64,000 nt of DNA, from NCBI RefSeq assembly GCF_036227205.1, contig NZ_CP109442.1, forward strand, positions 3,782,001-3,846,000, in the 5' to 3' direction. The notes beneath the pieces are model-generated. The model saw nothing but the letters and a program-made list of their open reading frames with translations, did not search any database and was not told where the DNA came from. This document shows, piece by piece, positions 52,669-61,961 of this stretch; within the stretch, counting starts at the first letter, position 1; the number at the start of each line of letters is the position of its first letter. Position numbers and translations under genes: made by a program. The DNA comes from Amycolatopsis sp. NBC_01480 (lineage in GTDB: Bacteria; Actinomycetota; Actinomycetes; Mycobacteriales; Pseudonocardiaceae).

Positions 52669-52719
52669 GTGGACACTCTTGCTGCGCTTGATGCCGCCTC
52701 CGCCGGGGCGCGCCGGTGA
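52669..52719 (+). CDS. Candidate 16-aa upstream ORF coupled to menD
   Basis: GTG 52669 to TGA 52717-52719 encodes VDTLAALDAASAGARR; the stop overlaps the menD GTG (52716) as GTGA. If the transcript starts at 52669, this ORF is the only way for ribosomes to reach menD without a leader. May set menD translation. Confidence 0.4.
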   Translation: MDTLAALDAASAGARR

Positions 52720-54389
52720 ACCCGTCCACCGCGCAAGCCCGGGTGATCGTCGACGAGCTCGTCCGCAACACCGTCTCCCACGTGGTCCTGTGCCCCGGCT
52801 CGCGTAACGCGCCGCTGGCGATCGCGCTGTACGACGCGGCCGCGGCCGGGCGGCTCCAGCTGCACGTCCGGATCGACGAGCGCGGCGCCGCCTTCCTCGC
52901 CCTCGGCATCGCCGCGCGCACCGGCCGTCCCGCGGCCGTGGTGTGCACCTCCGGCACCGCGGCGGCGAACTTCCACCCCGCCGTGCTCGAGGCCGACCGC
53001 GCCGGCGTGCCGCTGATCGTGCTGACCGCCGACCGGCCGCCGGAGCTGCGCGCGGCCGGCGCGAGCCAGGTGATCGACCAGTACCAGCTGTACGGCAACG
53101 CCGTGCGCTACTTCGACGAGCTGGCCGTGGCCGAGCGCCGGGCCGGCCAGAACTCCTACTGGCGCAGCCAGATCTGCCGCGCGTGGAACGCCGCGTACGG
53201 CGAGTGGCGCTGCGGGCCGGTGCACCTGAACATCCCGTTCCGCGAGCCGCTGGTGCCGGATTTCGTCGACGAGGCGTGGTACGAGTCACTGGAGGGCCGC
53301 CCGGACGGCGAGCGCTGGACGGAGCTGCCGGACTTCGGCGCGCTGCCCTCCTTTGTGGTCCCCTCGGCACGGCACGGCCTGGTGATCGCCTGCGACACCG
53401 GCGTGCAGGCGGCCAGCGAGTGGGCCGAACAGCACGGCTGGCCGGTGGTTTCGGAGACCGGCGGCCTCGGCCTGTCCGGCTCGACCGCGATCCCGGCCGG
53501 CGCGTGGCTGCTGGGCGTTGAGGAGTTCATCAGCAAGCACCGGCCGGAGCAGGTGCTCTGCCTCGGCCGTCCGACGGTGTTCCGGCAGGTCCAGCAGGTG
53601 CTGTCCGATCCGTCGGTGGAGGTGCTGCTGGTGCGCCCGGACTCCGACTGGCCCGCGCCCGCGCACAACGTCCGGCAGGTCGGCCAGTGGTTCGCCGAGC
53701 CGACGAAACCCGCCGACCCGGAGTGGCTCGCGAGCTGGCAGCGCGCCGACGCGGCCGCCACCGGCGCCGTCACCGAGGCACTGGCGGGCGAGCCGTGGCC
53801 GAGCGGCCTGCGGGTGGCGACCGAGCTGGTGGACGCCCTGCCCGACGGCGCGCTGCTGGTGGTCGGCTCCTCCAACCCGACGCGCGACGTCGCGCTGGCC
53901 GGCCGGCTGCGCCCGGACGTGCTGGTGCACCGCAACCGCGGCGTCGCGGGCATCGACGGCACGGTGTCCACGGCCATCGGCGCCGCGATGGTGCACCGCG
54001 CGCCGTCGTACGCGCTGCTGGGCGACCTGACCTTCCTGCACGACGCGAGCGGCCTGCTCACCGGACCCACGGAGCAACGCCCGGACCTGACCATCGTGGT
54101 CCTCAACGACGACGGCGGCGGCATCTTTTCGTTGCTGGAACAGGGCGCGCCGGAGTACAACGCGAGCTTCGAACGCGTCTTCGGCACCCCGCACGGCGCC
54201 GACCTGGGCGCGCTGTGCGCGGGCTACCGGGTGCCCCACGTCGTCGCCGAGACGATCACGGAGTTCCGCGCCGCGCTGAAGCCCCAGCCGGGCCTGCGGG
54301 TCGTCGAGGTCCGCGTCGACCGGACCCGCCACCGCGACCTGCACGCCCGGCTCCGCTCAGCGGTCGCGGCGGCGGTCGGCTCGGCCTGA
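52716..54389 (+). CDS. menD: SEPHCHC synthase
   Basis: 557 aa, thiamine-diphosphate enzyme: 2-oxoglutarate + isochorismate to SEPHCHC in menaquinone synthesis. N-terminal pyrimidine domain with VLCPGSRNAPLAIAL, IDERGAAFLALGIA, CTSGTAAANFHPAV; C-terminal PP domain with GDLTFLHDASGL and NDDGGGIFSLLEQ (metal/ThDP binding). GTG 52716 has no clear ribosome site, in line with coupling to the preceding small ORF. Divergent from menB. Confidence 0.95.
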   Translation: MNPSTAQARVIVDELVRNTVSHVVLCPGSRNAPLAIALYDAAAAGRLQLHVRIDERGAAFLALGIAARTGRPAAVVCTSGTAAANFHPAVLEADRAGVPLIVLTADRPPELRAAGASQVIDQYQLYGNAVRYFDELAVAERRAGQNSYWRSQICRAWNAAYGEWRCGPVHLNIPFREPLVPDFVDEAWYESLEGRPDGERWTELPDFGALPSFVVPSARHGLVIACDTGVQAASEWAEQHGWPVVSETGGLGLSGSTAIPAGAWLLGVEEFISKHRPEQVLCLGRPTVFRQVQQVLSDPSVEVLLVRPDSDWPAPAHNVRQVGQWFAEPTKPADPEWLASWQRADAAATGAVTEALAGEPWPSGLRVATELVDALPDGALLVVGSSNPTRDVALAGRLRPDVLVHRNRGVAGIDGTVSTAIGAAMVHRAPSYALLGDLTFLHDASGLLTGPTEQRPDLTIVVLNDDGGGIFSLLEQGAPEYNASFERVFGTPHGADLGALCAGYRVPHVVAETITEFRAALKPQPGLRVVEVRVDRTRHRDLHARLRSAVAAAVGSA

Positions 54390-54408
54390 CCGGCTCGGTA
54401 GGGCTGGT

Positions 54409-55062
54409 TCAGCTTCCTTGGACGTCAGGCCCGGTGCCCCACTGGGCGCGCAACATGGCCACGTGCGCGGCGAAATCGCTCACCATGGAGACCCGGGCGG
54501 GCTGCAGCAGCCACTGTTGCTGCAGCCCGTCGAGTACCGCGATCGTCATGTGCACCAAGCTCGCGATCGGCGCCTCCGGGTCGACTTCGCCCTGGGCCTG
54601 GCCGGTCCGCAAGGCGTCGGTCAGCCAGGACTCGATGCCGTCGTAGTGGTCGCGGACCCATTGGTGCGCCGGGTGTCCCGGTTCGATCGCCTCCCCGGAG
54701 AGCCGGACGAACAGGCTCACCAGCTGGGGCCGCGTCGAGTTGCGGGCGACCAGGGACCCGAGGGCGTCGAACGCGGCCCAGCCCAGTGGGGGTTCGCCGT
54801 TGTTGCTCATGAAGCGGCCGTCTTCGGCGTCGCGCTCCTCCAGGACGGCCGAGAGCAGCGCGGCCTTGCTCGGGAAGTGGTGCAGGAGACCGGATTGGGA
54901 CAACCCGGTCTTCGCCGCCACCTGCGCGATCGACGTGCCCTTGAACCCGCTCACCGCGAACAGCTCCAACGCGGCGTGCAGGGCCTTCGACCGCGAGGCC
55001 TCACCCGCCAGGTCGCCGCGCGACTTCACCGGCGCGGTGCGGTATCGGGGTGGGAAGGACAT
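54409..55062 (-). CDS. TetR family regulator of the beta-glucosidase operon
   Basis: 217 aa. N-terminal HTH: ALHAALELFAVSGFKGTSIA, QVAAKTGLSQSGLLHHFPSK; helical ligand domain after residue 70. GAGGAG precedes the ATG at 55062. Last gene of MFS / beta-glucosidase / tetR, 37 nt after the glucosidase stop, so it probably represses its own operon through the palindrome at 58828-58849. The inducer is likely a glycoside. Confidence 0.88.
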   Translation of the reverse strand: MSFPPRYRTAPVKSRGDLAGEASRSKALHAALELFAVSGFKGTSIAQVAAKTGLSQSGLLHHFPSKAALLSAVLEERDAEDGRFMSNNGEPPLGWAAFDALGSLVARNSTRPQLVSLFVRLSGEAIEPGHPAHQWVRDHYDGIESWLTDALRTGQAQGEVDPEAPIASLVHMTIAVLDGLQQQWLLQPARVSMVSDFAAHVAMLRAQWGTGPDVQGS

Positions 55063-55099
55063 TCGTGCTCCTCGTTCGCGGTCGCAGCCGGCGCTGCGG

Positions 55100-57481
55100 T
55101 CAGGGGCCAACCGGCAGCGTAATCCGGACGTCGCCGAGGCCGCGGGCGATCAGCACCTCGCCGCGGGCCGGCAGCGGGTGCCAGCCGCCGTCACGCCAGA
55201 TCCGCTGCACCCGCGGATCACACGGGACGTCGACCCGCGCGCTCTGCCCCGGTTCCAGCCGCACGCCCACCCACCCGATCAGCCGCACCGGTTCGCCGTC
55301 GGGGCGCAGGTAGACCTGGACCACCTCACGGCCGGCCCGGGAGCCGCTGTTCGCGACCTCGACCCGTACCGATCTGATGGCTTCGGCCGCGGTGAGTTCG
55401 GCGGCCCCGTAGGTCCACTCGGTGTAGCCGAGGCCGTGGCCGAACCAGAACAACGGCTCGCCCGACCAGCCGCGGTAGCCGGTCGCCACGTCGTCGGTGT
55501 AGGGCAGCTCGCCGTCGACGGGCACGGTGGACCAGGCCGGCCCGTCGCCGTCGCGGGCCGGGAACGTGGTCACCAGCCGCCCGGCCGGCTCGACCTCGCC
55601 GGTGAGCGCGGCCGCGACGGCCGCCCCGGACTCCTGACCGGGCAAGCCGGCCCACAAGACGGCGTCGACCTGTTCGCGCCACGGCATGAGCACCGGCGTC
55701 GCCGCGTTCACCACGACCACCGTGCGGCGGGCGACCGCCGCGACGGCCGCGACGAGCGCGTCCTGTTCTCCGGGCAGGGCCAGGGTTTCCTTGTCCGAGC
55801 CCTCGGTTTCCTGTTCCTGGCTCAGCCCGACGACGACCACCGCCACGTCGGCCTCGCGGGCCGCGTGCGCCGCCGCGCTGATCGCGGCCGCCGCGGGCAG
55901 CGGCGCCGGCCGCACGATCAGCCCCAGCACCCGCATGCCCGGCTCGCCGGGGGTGGTCGCGGTGATGATCGCGCCCGGTTCGAGATCGGCGGTCACGGTG
56001 CGGGCCGGCGGGTGCAGCACGCCGCCGCCCGGGCCGTCCGGCGCCGCCAGCTCGAACCGCTCCTGGTGCCCCGGCGCGGTGAACGTCCACTCGCCGGCCC
56101 CGCGGACCCCGACCTGCATCCGGGCCGGTCCGCCGAGGACGACCTGCGCGGTCAGCTCGATGCTCGCCACGTCGTCGAGTGCGGTGCCGAAGCCGACCGC
56201 GGTCTCCGCCCAGTCCAGGTGCCTGGAGACGAGCAGCGTGCCGGAAGCGTCGCGCGCGACAAGCCGGACGCCCTCCTCGCCGGTCTCCGGATCCCGCACG
56301 GTGCCCGGCGCGGCGACGGGCGGATCCTGGCGGACCTCAACTCCGTCCACAATAGACACTTGATCGAGTACGGCGGTGAGGCCGTCCGCGATGCTGACCA
56401 CGTGCGGCGGCCGGACCTGGGCCGAGCCGCCGCCCTGGGCGATGGTCTCGGTGGCGTGCCGGCCGATGACCACCACCCGGCCCGGGTTCTCCAGCGGCAG
56501 CACCGAATTCCGGTTGACCAGCACGGTCATGCCACCAGCGGCGAGGTCACGCAGCTGCCGGCGTCGCGCCGGGCTGTCCGGCGCGGGCAGTCCGGACGGC
56601 GGCTCGCGGCGCGGGCCGAACGCGCCCACCCGGCCGGCGAGCCGGAGCAGCCGCCGCAGGTGTTCGTCCACAACGGACTCCCGGACCGCGCCTTCGCGCA
56701 CCGCTTCGACCAGCGCCGTCCCCCACGGCCCCGCCGGCCCGGGCATGACCAGGTCCAGCCCGCCGTTCGCGCTGGCCGCGGTGGACGTCGTGGCGAACCA
56801 GTCCGACATGACCAGCCCGTCGTACGCCCACTCGCCCTTGAGGACGCCTTCGATCAACGGCGCGTGCTCGGTGCCGGTGATCCCGTTGATCCGGTTGTAC
56901 GAAGCCATGACCGCCCACGGATCGGCCTCGGCCACGGTCATCTCGAACGGCAGCAGGTACACCTCGCGCAGCGCCCGCTCGGACACCACGGAGTTCATCG
57001 TGTTGCGCTCGGTCTCGGACTCGTTGGCCAGGAAGTGCTTGGGGGTGGCGGCGATTCCCCGCTCCTGCATGGCCTTCACGTACGCGGTGGCGAGCGCGCC
57101 GGTGAGCAGCGGGTCTTCGCTGAACGCCTCGAACAGCCGGCCGCCGAGCGGGCTCCGGTGCAGGTTGATGGTCGGGCCGAGCACCACGTGCACGCCCTGC
57201 GCGGCCGCCTCTTCCGCAAGCAGCGCACCGACTTCGGCGGCCACGGCGGTGTCCCAGTGCTGCGCCAGCAGGGTCGCGTTCGGCAGCAGGCAGGTGACGC
57301 GGCCGCCGGCGAACTCGCTGCCGCGGACGCCGGTGGGGCCGTCGGAGAGCACGACCTCGCCGAGTTCGATGGCCGGTTCGGGATACAGCGCGAACAGGGC
57401 GGCGCCGGTCAGCAGCCGGACCTTCGCGGGCAGGTCGAGGACGCCGAGGGCCTTCTCGATCCGGTTTTCCAGGTCGTTCAT
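55100..57481 (-). CDS. Glycoside hydrolase family 3 beta-glucosidase
   Basis: 793 aa. (beta/alpha)8 domain with GPTINLHRSPLGGRLFEAFS, TPKHFLANESETERN and the nucleophile Asp227 in LVMSDWFATTS; alpha/beta sandwich (GGMTVLVNRNSVLPLENPG, GLSQEQETEGSDKETLALPG); a PA14-like insert between them (about residues 380-520); C-terminal FnIII (VQVYLRPDGEPVRLIGW). No signal peptide, so it acts inside on imported glycosides. GAAAGGAA precedes the ATG at 57481, 23 nt after the MFS stop. Confidence 0.93.
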   Translation of the reverse strand: MNDLENRIEKALGVLDLPAKVRLLTGAALFALYPEPAIELGEVVLSDGPTGVRGSEFAGGRVTCLLPNATLLAQHWDTAVAAEVGALLAEEAAAQGVHVVLGPTINLHRSPLGGRLFEAFSEDPLLTGALATAYVKAMQERGIAATPKHFLANESETERNTMNSVVSERALREVYLLPFEMTVAEADPWAVMASYNRINGITGTEHAPLIEGVLKGEWAYDGLVMSDWFATTSTAASANGGLDLVMPGPAGPWGTALVEAVREGAVRESVVDEHLRRLLRLAGRVGAFGPRREPPSGLPAPDSPARRRQLRDLAAGGMTVLVNRNSVLPLENPGRVVVIGRHATETIAQGGGSAQVRPPHVVSIADGLTAVLDQVSIVDGVEVRQDPPVAAPGTVRDPETGEEGVRLVARDASGTLLVSRHLDWAETAVGFGTALDDVASIELTAQVVLGGPARMQVGVRGAGEWTFTAPGHQERFELAAPDGPGGGVLHPPARTVTADLEPGAIITATTPGEPGMRVLGLIVRPAPLPAAAAISAAAHAAREADVAVVVVGLSQEQETEGSDKETLALPGEQDALVAAVAAVARRTVVVVNAATPVLMPWREQVDAVLWAGLPGQESGAAVAAALTGEVEPAGRLVTTFPARDGDGPAWSTVPVDGELPYTDDVATGYRGWSGEPLFWFGHGLGYTEWTYGAAELTAAEAIRSVRVEVANSGSRAGREVVQVYLRPDGEPVRLIGWVGVRLEPGQSARVDVPCDPRVQRIWRDGGWHPLPARGEVLIARGLGDVRITLPVGP

Positions 57482-57504
57482 GGGTTCCTTTCCGGGGCGC
57501 GGCA

Positions 57505-58779
57505 TCAGCGCACCGACTTGATCGGCAGGACGGCCACCGCGCCGACGACGCAGACCGCGGCCGCGACGCCGAGCAGGAGCGAGTAGTTGTTGCCGCCGCC
57601 GATCCCGATCAGCGCGGCGCCGACCGCCGGGGCCAGCGCCTGCGGTCCGGCGTTGGCGATGTTGAGCACGCCGAGGTCCTTCGCCGAGTCGTCCGGGTTG
57701 GGCAGCACGTCGATCACCAGCGCGAGGTCGACGCCCATGTAGATGCCGTACCCGGCGCCCAGCACCACTTCGCCCACGTAGAACGCGCCGATCGTCTCCG
57801 CCTGCAGCAGCAGGATCAGCCCGACGCCGAACAGCAGGGTCGACGCGGCGACGAACACCTTGCGCCGCCGCAGTTTGTCGGACAGCCAGCCGGCGGCCTG
57901 CCCGGTCAGCGCCACCATGATCGTGTACAGCAGCACCCCGGTCGCCATCACCGCGGTGGCGTCCGCCAGGGACAGCGCGAGCTCGTGCTGCATGTACAGC
58001 AGCCGGTAGGTGGTGAACAGGAACGAGGCCAGGATGATCATGAACCGGGAAACCCAGGCCCAGGCGAAATCCGGGTGCTTGCGCGGGCTGACCCAGAACG
58101 TCTTCAGCGCCGTGCGCAGGCCCTCGGACGGCGGGCGCCGGGGGAGCCGCCGGTCGGGCAGCACGATCGCGAACAGCGTGGTGAGCGCGAACCCGACGAG
58201 GCCGGGCACGAGGAACAGCAGCAGCAGGTGCGCGCCGAGGAACTGTGCGGCGTAAGCGGATCCGAGCATGCCGACCTGCTGCATGACGCCGAGCAGGCCG
58301 CTCACTTTCCCGCGCTGGACGGACGGCACCTGATCGGCGACCGTCGCCATCAGCGCGGCGAGGGCGGCGTTCGCCAGCGCCTGCGCGACGAACCAGGCGG
58401 CGGCGATCACGAAGAGGTTGCCGGCCAGCCCGATCACGGCCAGGCAGACCGTGAGCCCGAGCGAGCCGGTGACCAGCCACGGGCGCCGGCGGCCGAACCG
58501 CCCGGTGGTGCGGTCGCTGATCCGGCCGAAGACGGGGTTGGCGAGGAACGCCGCGACCGCGCCGGCGCTGCTGACCGTGCCGAGGGCGGCGACCGCGTCG
58601 TCCGGGCCGACGAGGGACTGGACCTTGATCGCGAGGCTGGCCAGAACCGGCGTCAGCAGCGCGAAGAACAACCCCACCTGCGCGAGCGCCATGGTCGCGA
58701 CGACCCTCGGCGGTGCCTTGCGAGTGGGCGGGGGGATCAGCACGTCGCCTTGCGTGGCGGCGGAAGCTGTCGTGGCCAT
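57505..58779 (-). CDS. MFS transporter (glycoside-type)
   Basis: 424 aa, about twelve membrane segments. FGRISDRTTGRFGRRRPW is the loop 2-3 signature, in the form found in GPH-like sugar carriers; AGWLSDKLRRRKVF is its second copy. First gene of the operon, so it likely brings in the glycoside split by the GH3 enzyme. AAGGAGG precedes the ATG at 58779. Confidence 0.88.
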   Translation of the reverse strand: MATTASAATQGDVLIPPPTRKAPPRVVATMALAQVGLFFALLTPVLASLAIKVQSLVGPDDAVAALGTVSSAGAVAAFLANPVFGRISDRTTGRFGRRRPWLVTGSLGLTVCLAVIGLAGNLFVIAAAWFVAQALANAALAALMATVADQVPSVQRGKVSGLLGVMQQVGMLGSAYAAQFLGAHLLLLFLVPGLVGFALTTLFAIVLPDRRLPRRPPSEGLRTALKTFWVSPRKHPDFAWAWVSRFMIILASFLFTTYRLLYMQHELALSLADATAVMATGVLLYTIMVALTGQAAGWLSDKLRRRKVFVAASTLLFGVGLILLLQAETIGAFYVGEVVLGAGYGIYMGVDLALVIDVLPNPDDSAKDLGVLNIANAGPQALAPAVGAALIGIGGGNNYSLLLGVAAAVCVVGAVAVLPIKSVR

Positions 58780-58827
58780 GATCGCCTCCTTGCGACCTCG
58801 GCAGTGAGGAGGCCATGACAGCACGCG

Positions 58828-58849
58828 ACCGACCGAGTGCTCGGTCGGT
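58828..58849. promoter_or_regulatory. TetR-type operator in the MFS promoter
   Basis: ACCGACCGAG-TG-CTCGGTCGGT: perfect 10-bp arms, 2-nt centre, the typical length of TetR-family operators. A minus-strand -10 TATATT lies at 58867-58862, so the start of transcription falls right next to the operator. Strong candidate site for the TetR protein at the operon end. Confidence 0.8.
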
Positions 58850-59046
58850 AGATCGAAGAGAAATATATTCGTGATTCATTAGTGATAACCAGCCGACGGC
58901 TGCGAGCGGCGATCGGCTCGGCCGGACCCGCGTGTCAACCGCTTACCGGCGCCGTTCCAGCCGGTAAGAACCTTCCTTCGGCTGTATCTCGGGCACCGGT
59001 GACCTGGCTAGGTTCGAGCGCGCTGATCACCTTTGGGAGGAATCAC

Positions 59047-60564
59047 ATGCGTTCCAGAACTCGCGCCGGGCTCGGTGTGCTCGCCGCCGGCGTGGCCTCG
59101 GTGCTGCTGGCGAACGTCGCGGGCGCGGCCCCCGCGCCGGGCGCGCCGGGCGTCGGCGACCCGTACTACCCGAACGCCGGCAACGGCGGCACCGACGTGC
59201 TGCACTACGACATCCGGCTCAGCTACCAGCCGGCCACCGACGTGCTGTCCGGCACGACCACGCTGCTGCTCACCGCGACCCAGGACCTCTCCCGGTTCGA
59301 CCTGGACTTCGCGCTCAAGGCCTCCAGCGTGCTGGTCGGCAACCGGCCCGCGCAGTTCACCAACCAGAACGGCGACGGCGAGCTGGTGATCACCCCCGCC
59401 GCGCCGCTGGCCAAGGGGCAGACCACCACCGTCGTCGTCGCCTACTCCGACACCCCGTCCACGGCGAAGATCGGCACCCTCAACGCGTGGAAGAAGGGCT
59501 CGTTCGGCGCGCTCGGCGTCGACGAGCCGCAGAGCGCCGCGTGGTGGTTCCCGTCCAACGACCACCCCACCGACAAGGCGACCTACGACGTCTCGGTCGA
59601 GGCGCCGGACGGCAACTCCGTGGTGTCGAACGGGAATCTCGTGCGCAAGAGGCAGAGCCGCGCCGGCTGGACGCGCTGGAACTGGCGCAGCACCAAGCCG
59701 CAGGCCACCTACCTGACCTCCCTGGTGATCGGCCCGTACGAGGTGAACCAGTCGACGACGCCGGACGGCAAGCCGTTCATCACCGCGTACGGCTCGGACC
59801 TCGGCGACTCGCTGTACGCCGCGAAGGCCAGCGTCGAGCGCACGCCGGAGGTCGACGCGTTCCTGGCGTCGCAGTTCGGCCCGTTCCCGTTCGAGGCCGA
59901 GGGCGGCGTGGTGACCAGCGGCATCACCTTCTCGCTGGAGAACCAGACGCGGCCCACCTACGGCCTGAAGAACTTCCTGGCCGGCTCCAACACCACGCTG
60001 ATCGCGCACGAGAACGCGCACCAGTGGTTCGGCGACAACGTCTCGCTCGGCAAGTGGAGCGACATCTGGCTGAACGAGGGCTTCGCCTCCTACGCCGAGT
60101 ACCTCTGGTCCGAGCACGAGGGCGAGGGCACCACGGCGGAGCTGGCGCAGTACGCGTACGACTCCTACCCGGCCGACTCCCCGTTCTGGCAGGTCCTGCC
60201 GGGCGACCCGGGTGAGGCGAACCAGTTCGACGGCGCGGTTTACGACCGTGGCGCGATGGCGTTGCAGGCCCTGCGCACGACGGTCGGCGACGACGCGTTC
60301 TTCACCACCCTGAAGCAGTGGCAGGTGCTCAAGGGCGGCAAGTCGGGCGTGATCCCGGAGTTCGAGGCGCTGGCCGAGAAGGTCTCGGGCAAGCCGCTGC
60401 AGGACTTCTTCCAGACCTGGCTGTTCACCAAGGGCAAGCCGGCGACCGGGCCGAACGGGACCGCGGCGAAGGCCTTCACGAGCAAGATCGCCCAGGCCAA
60501 GCCGAAGTCGTACGACCAGATCCGGGCCAACCACCAGTCGCTGGCCGCGGCCGGCGAACGCTGA
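59047..60564 (+). CDS. Secreted M1-family metallopeptidase
   Basis: 505 aa. Signal peptide (residues 1-28, ending VAGAAPAP), N-terminal beta domain (VLHYDIRLSYQPATDVLSGT), then the gluzincin domain: SLENQTRP (exopeptidase loop, Glu298), zinc motif HENAHQWFGD (H321, E322, H325), third ligand Glu344 in WLNEGFASYAEYLW, and YDRGAMALQALR with the catalytic Tyr. It lacks the long C-terminal helical domain of PepN. GGGAGGAA precedes ATG 59047. Frame extension to 58882 has no homology. Confidence 0.92.
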   Translation: MRSRTRAGLGVLAAGVASVLLANVAGAAPAPGAPGVGDPYYPNAGNGGTDVLHYDIRLSYQPATDVLSGTTTLLLTATQDLSRFDLDFALKASSVLVGNRPAQFTNQNGDGELVITPAAPLAKGQTTTVVVAYSDTPSTAKIGTLNAWKKGSFGALGVDEPQSAAWWFPSNDHPTDKATYDVSVEAPDGNSVVSNGNLVRKRQSRAGWTRWNWRSTKPQATYLTSLVIGPYEVNQSTTPDGKPFITAYGSDLGDSLYAAKASVERTPEVDAFLASQFGPFPFEAEGGVVTSGITFSLENQTRPTYGLKNFLAGSNTTLIAHENAHQWFGDNVSLGKWSDIWLNEGFASYAEYLWSEHEGEGTTAELAQYAYDSYPADSPFWQVLPGDPGEANQFDGAVYDRGAMALQALRTTVGDDAFFTTLKQWQVLKGGKSGVIPEFEALAEKVSGKPLQDFFQTWLFTKGKPATGPNGTAAKAFTSKIAQAKPKSYDQIRANHQSLAAAGER

Positions 60565-60571
60565 CCCTGTG

Positions 60572-60607
60572 GAGTGGCTACGCCGGTTCCCCCCGGCGTA
60601 GCCACTC
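60572..60607. terminator. Palindrome after the M1 peptidase gene (divergent copy 7)
   Basis: Perfect 15-bp arms GAGTGGCTACGCCGG / CCGGCGTAGCCACTC around TTCCCC, 7 nt after the stop. The ends (GAGTGGCTA..., ...CCACTCTTACGAG) resemble the 46-nt family, but the core differs. Confidence 0.7.
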
Positions 60608-60628
60608 TTACGAGTTAAACTCCCGAGC

Positions 60629-61111
60629 GTGACGGCAAGGAACGAGCGGGCGAGGCGGATCGGGTGGTTCGCCGTCCTCGGCCTCGCCGCACTGCTCACC
60701 GTGATGTGCGTGAGCCTGCTGTTCGCCGCGATCCGCAACGACAACGCGATCCAGTCGCACCTCGGCACGGCCAACGCCACGGTCGAGTCGGTCGCCTTCG
60801 ACCGCACGATCATCCAGTACGGGACGCCGGACGGCATCGTGCACAGCCCGGCGAACGGCGTGCTCTACCCGTCCGGGCTGTCGGCGGGCCAGCTCGTGCA
60901 GATCGAGTACGACGCGACGGACCCGGACCTGGCCCGGGTCGCCGGCCGCTCGGCCGTGCTGACCCTGCTGCCGCTGGGCACGACCATCCTGTTCACCTGG
61001 CTGATCGCGGGCCCGCTGCTGTGGTGGCTGCGCCGCCTGATCAAGCGCGACCGCGCCGCCCACCCGGCGCCCGCGGCCACCGGCACCCCCGAGGTGCCGG
61101 TCTCCTCCTGA
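60629..61111 (+). CDS. DUF3592 membrane protein
   Basis: 160 aa. Two membrane segments (residues 12-35 and 112-135) enclose an outside beta domain (ATVESVAFDRTIIQYGTPDG, LVQIEYDATDPDLARVAG), the DUF3592 layout. TAAACT (60616-60621), 7 nt before GTG 60629, suggests a leaderless mRNA. Mycobacteria have a similar gene between menD and the mannosyltransferase gene (Rv0556). Confidence 0.8.
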   Translation: MTARNERARRIGWFAVLGLAALLTVMCVSLLFAAIRNDNAIQSHLGTANATVESVAFDRTIIQYGTPDGIVHSPANGVLYPSGLSAGQLVQIEYDATDPDLARVAGRSAVLTLLPLGTTILFTWLIAGPLLWWLRRLIKRDRAAHPAPAATGTPEVPVSS

Positions 61112-61124
61112 ACCGGGCCGGTTC

Positions 61125-61961
61125 TCAGGCGACGGTCGCCGTCTCCTGCCACCAGCCGAGCACCTCGTCGGCGACGCCCGGCGCGGCGACCAGCAGCCCG
61201 TCCGCCGGCAGCGCGGTGTCCTCGCCGTGTTTGTCGAGCACCACGGCGCCGGCCTCGATGGCCAGCGCGACCGAGCCCGCGACGTCCCACTCGTGGTAGC
61301 TGTGCAGCACCGCCGCGGCCGCGTGGCCCAGCGCGACCTGTGCGATCGACAGCGCGGCCGAGCCCAGCACCCGCACACCCGCGTGCGCGGCCGCCGCGCG
61401 TTCGATGAACCCGCCCATGCCCGGCCACGGGCCCTTGCGCGCCAGCTCGGTGCAGACGATCGCGCCCGCCGTTACGCACCGGTCGGCCAGCTTGATCGGC
61501 TTGCCGTTCGCGCGGGCGCCGCGACCGCGCGCGGCGGCGTAGATCTGCGCGCGGTACGGGTCGGCGACCACGCCGACGACCGGGCCGGACGCGTCGACCA
61601 GCGCGAGGCTGTACGCGCACCAGGGGACCCCGGCGACGTAGTTGGCGGTGCCGTCCACGGAGTCGACGACCCAGCGGTACTCGGCGACGTCCGCGCCGTG
61701 GTCGGCGCCGAACTCGTGGCCCACCACCGGGATCCCGGGGAACTCGGCGGTCAGCACCCGGCGGGTGTGCCGTTCGAGGATGCGGTCGGTGTCGGTGACC
61801 CAGTCGAACGGGGAGTCCAGGGTCGAGGGGTGGGCGCCCCGGCCGGCGGTCGCGGTGATCACGTCGGTCGCGTCGTTGGCCAGCCGGCCGGCCACCTCGA
61901 GGGCCCTCGAGAGCAGCCCCGGCTCCACGGGCTTCGACGGCCTGGAGGACAAGAGGGTCAT
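61125..61961 (-). CDS. Inositol monophosphatase family protein
   Basis: 278 aa. Metal motifs: GHEFGADH (Glu), VVDSVDGTANYVAGVP (DxxDGT) and the second motif HEWDVAGSVALAIEAGAVV. Could act on inositol-1-phosphate, fructose-1,6-bisphosphate or histidinol phosphate; neighbours do not decide. Inositol phosphates feed mycothiol and phosphatidylinositol synthesis in actinomycetes. ATG at 61961. Confidence 0.88.
   Translation of the reverse strand: MTLLSSRPSKPVEPGLLSRALEVAGRLANDATDVITATAGRGAHPSTLDSPFDWVTDTDRILERHTRRVLTAEFPGIPVVGHEFGADHGADVAEYRWVVDSVDGTANYVAGVPWCAYSLALVDASGPVVGVVADPYRAQIYAAARGRGARANGKPIKLADRCVTAGAIVCTELARKGPWPGMGGFIERAAAAHAGVRVLGSAALSIAQVALGHAAAAVLHSYHEWDVAGSVALAIEAGAVVLDKHGEDTALPADGLLVAAPGVADEVLGWWQETATVA

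Noticed and set aside
55100..58879. Minus-strand frame of 1259 codons
   Set aside because: The real GH3 enzyme starts at 57481 with a good ribosome site. The upstream 466 codons overlap the MFS gene in another frame and are Arg/Gly/Pro-rich nonsense.
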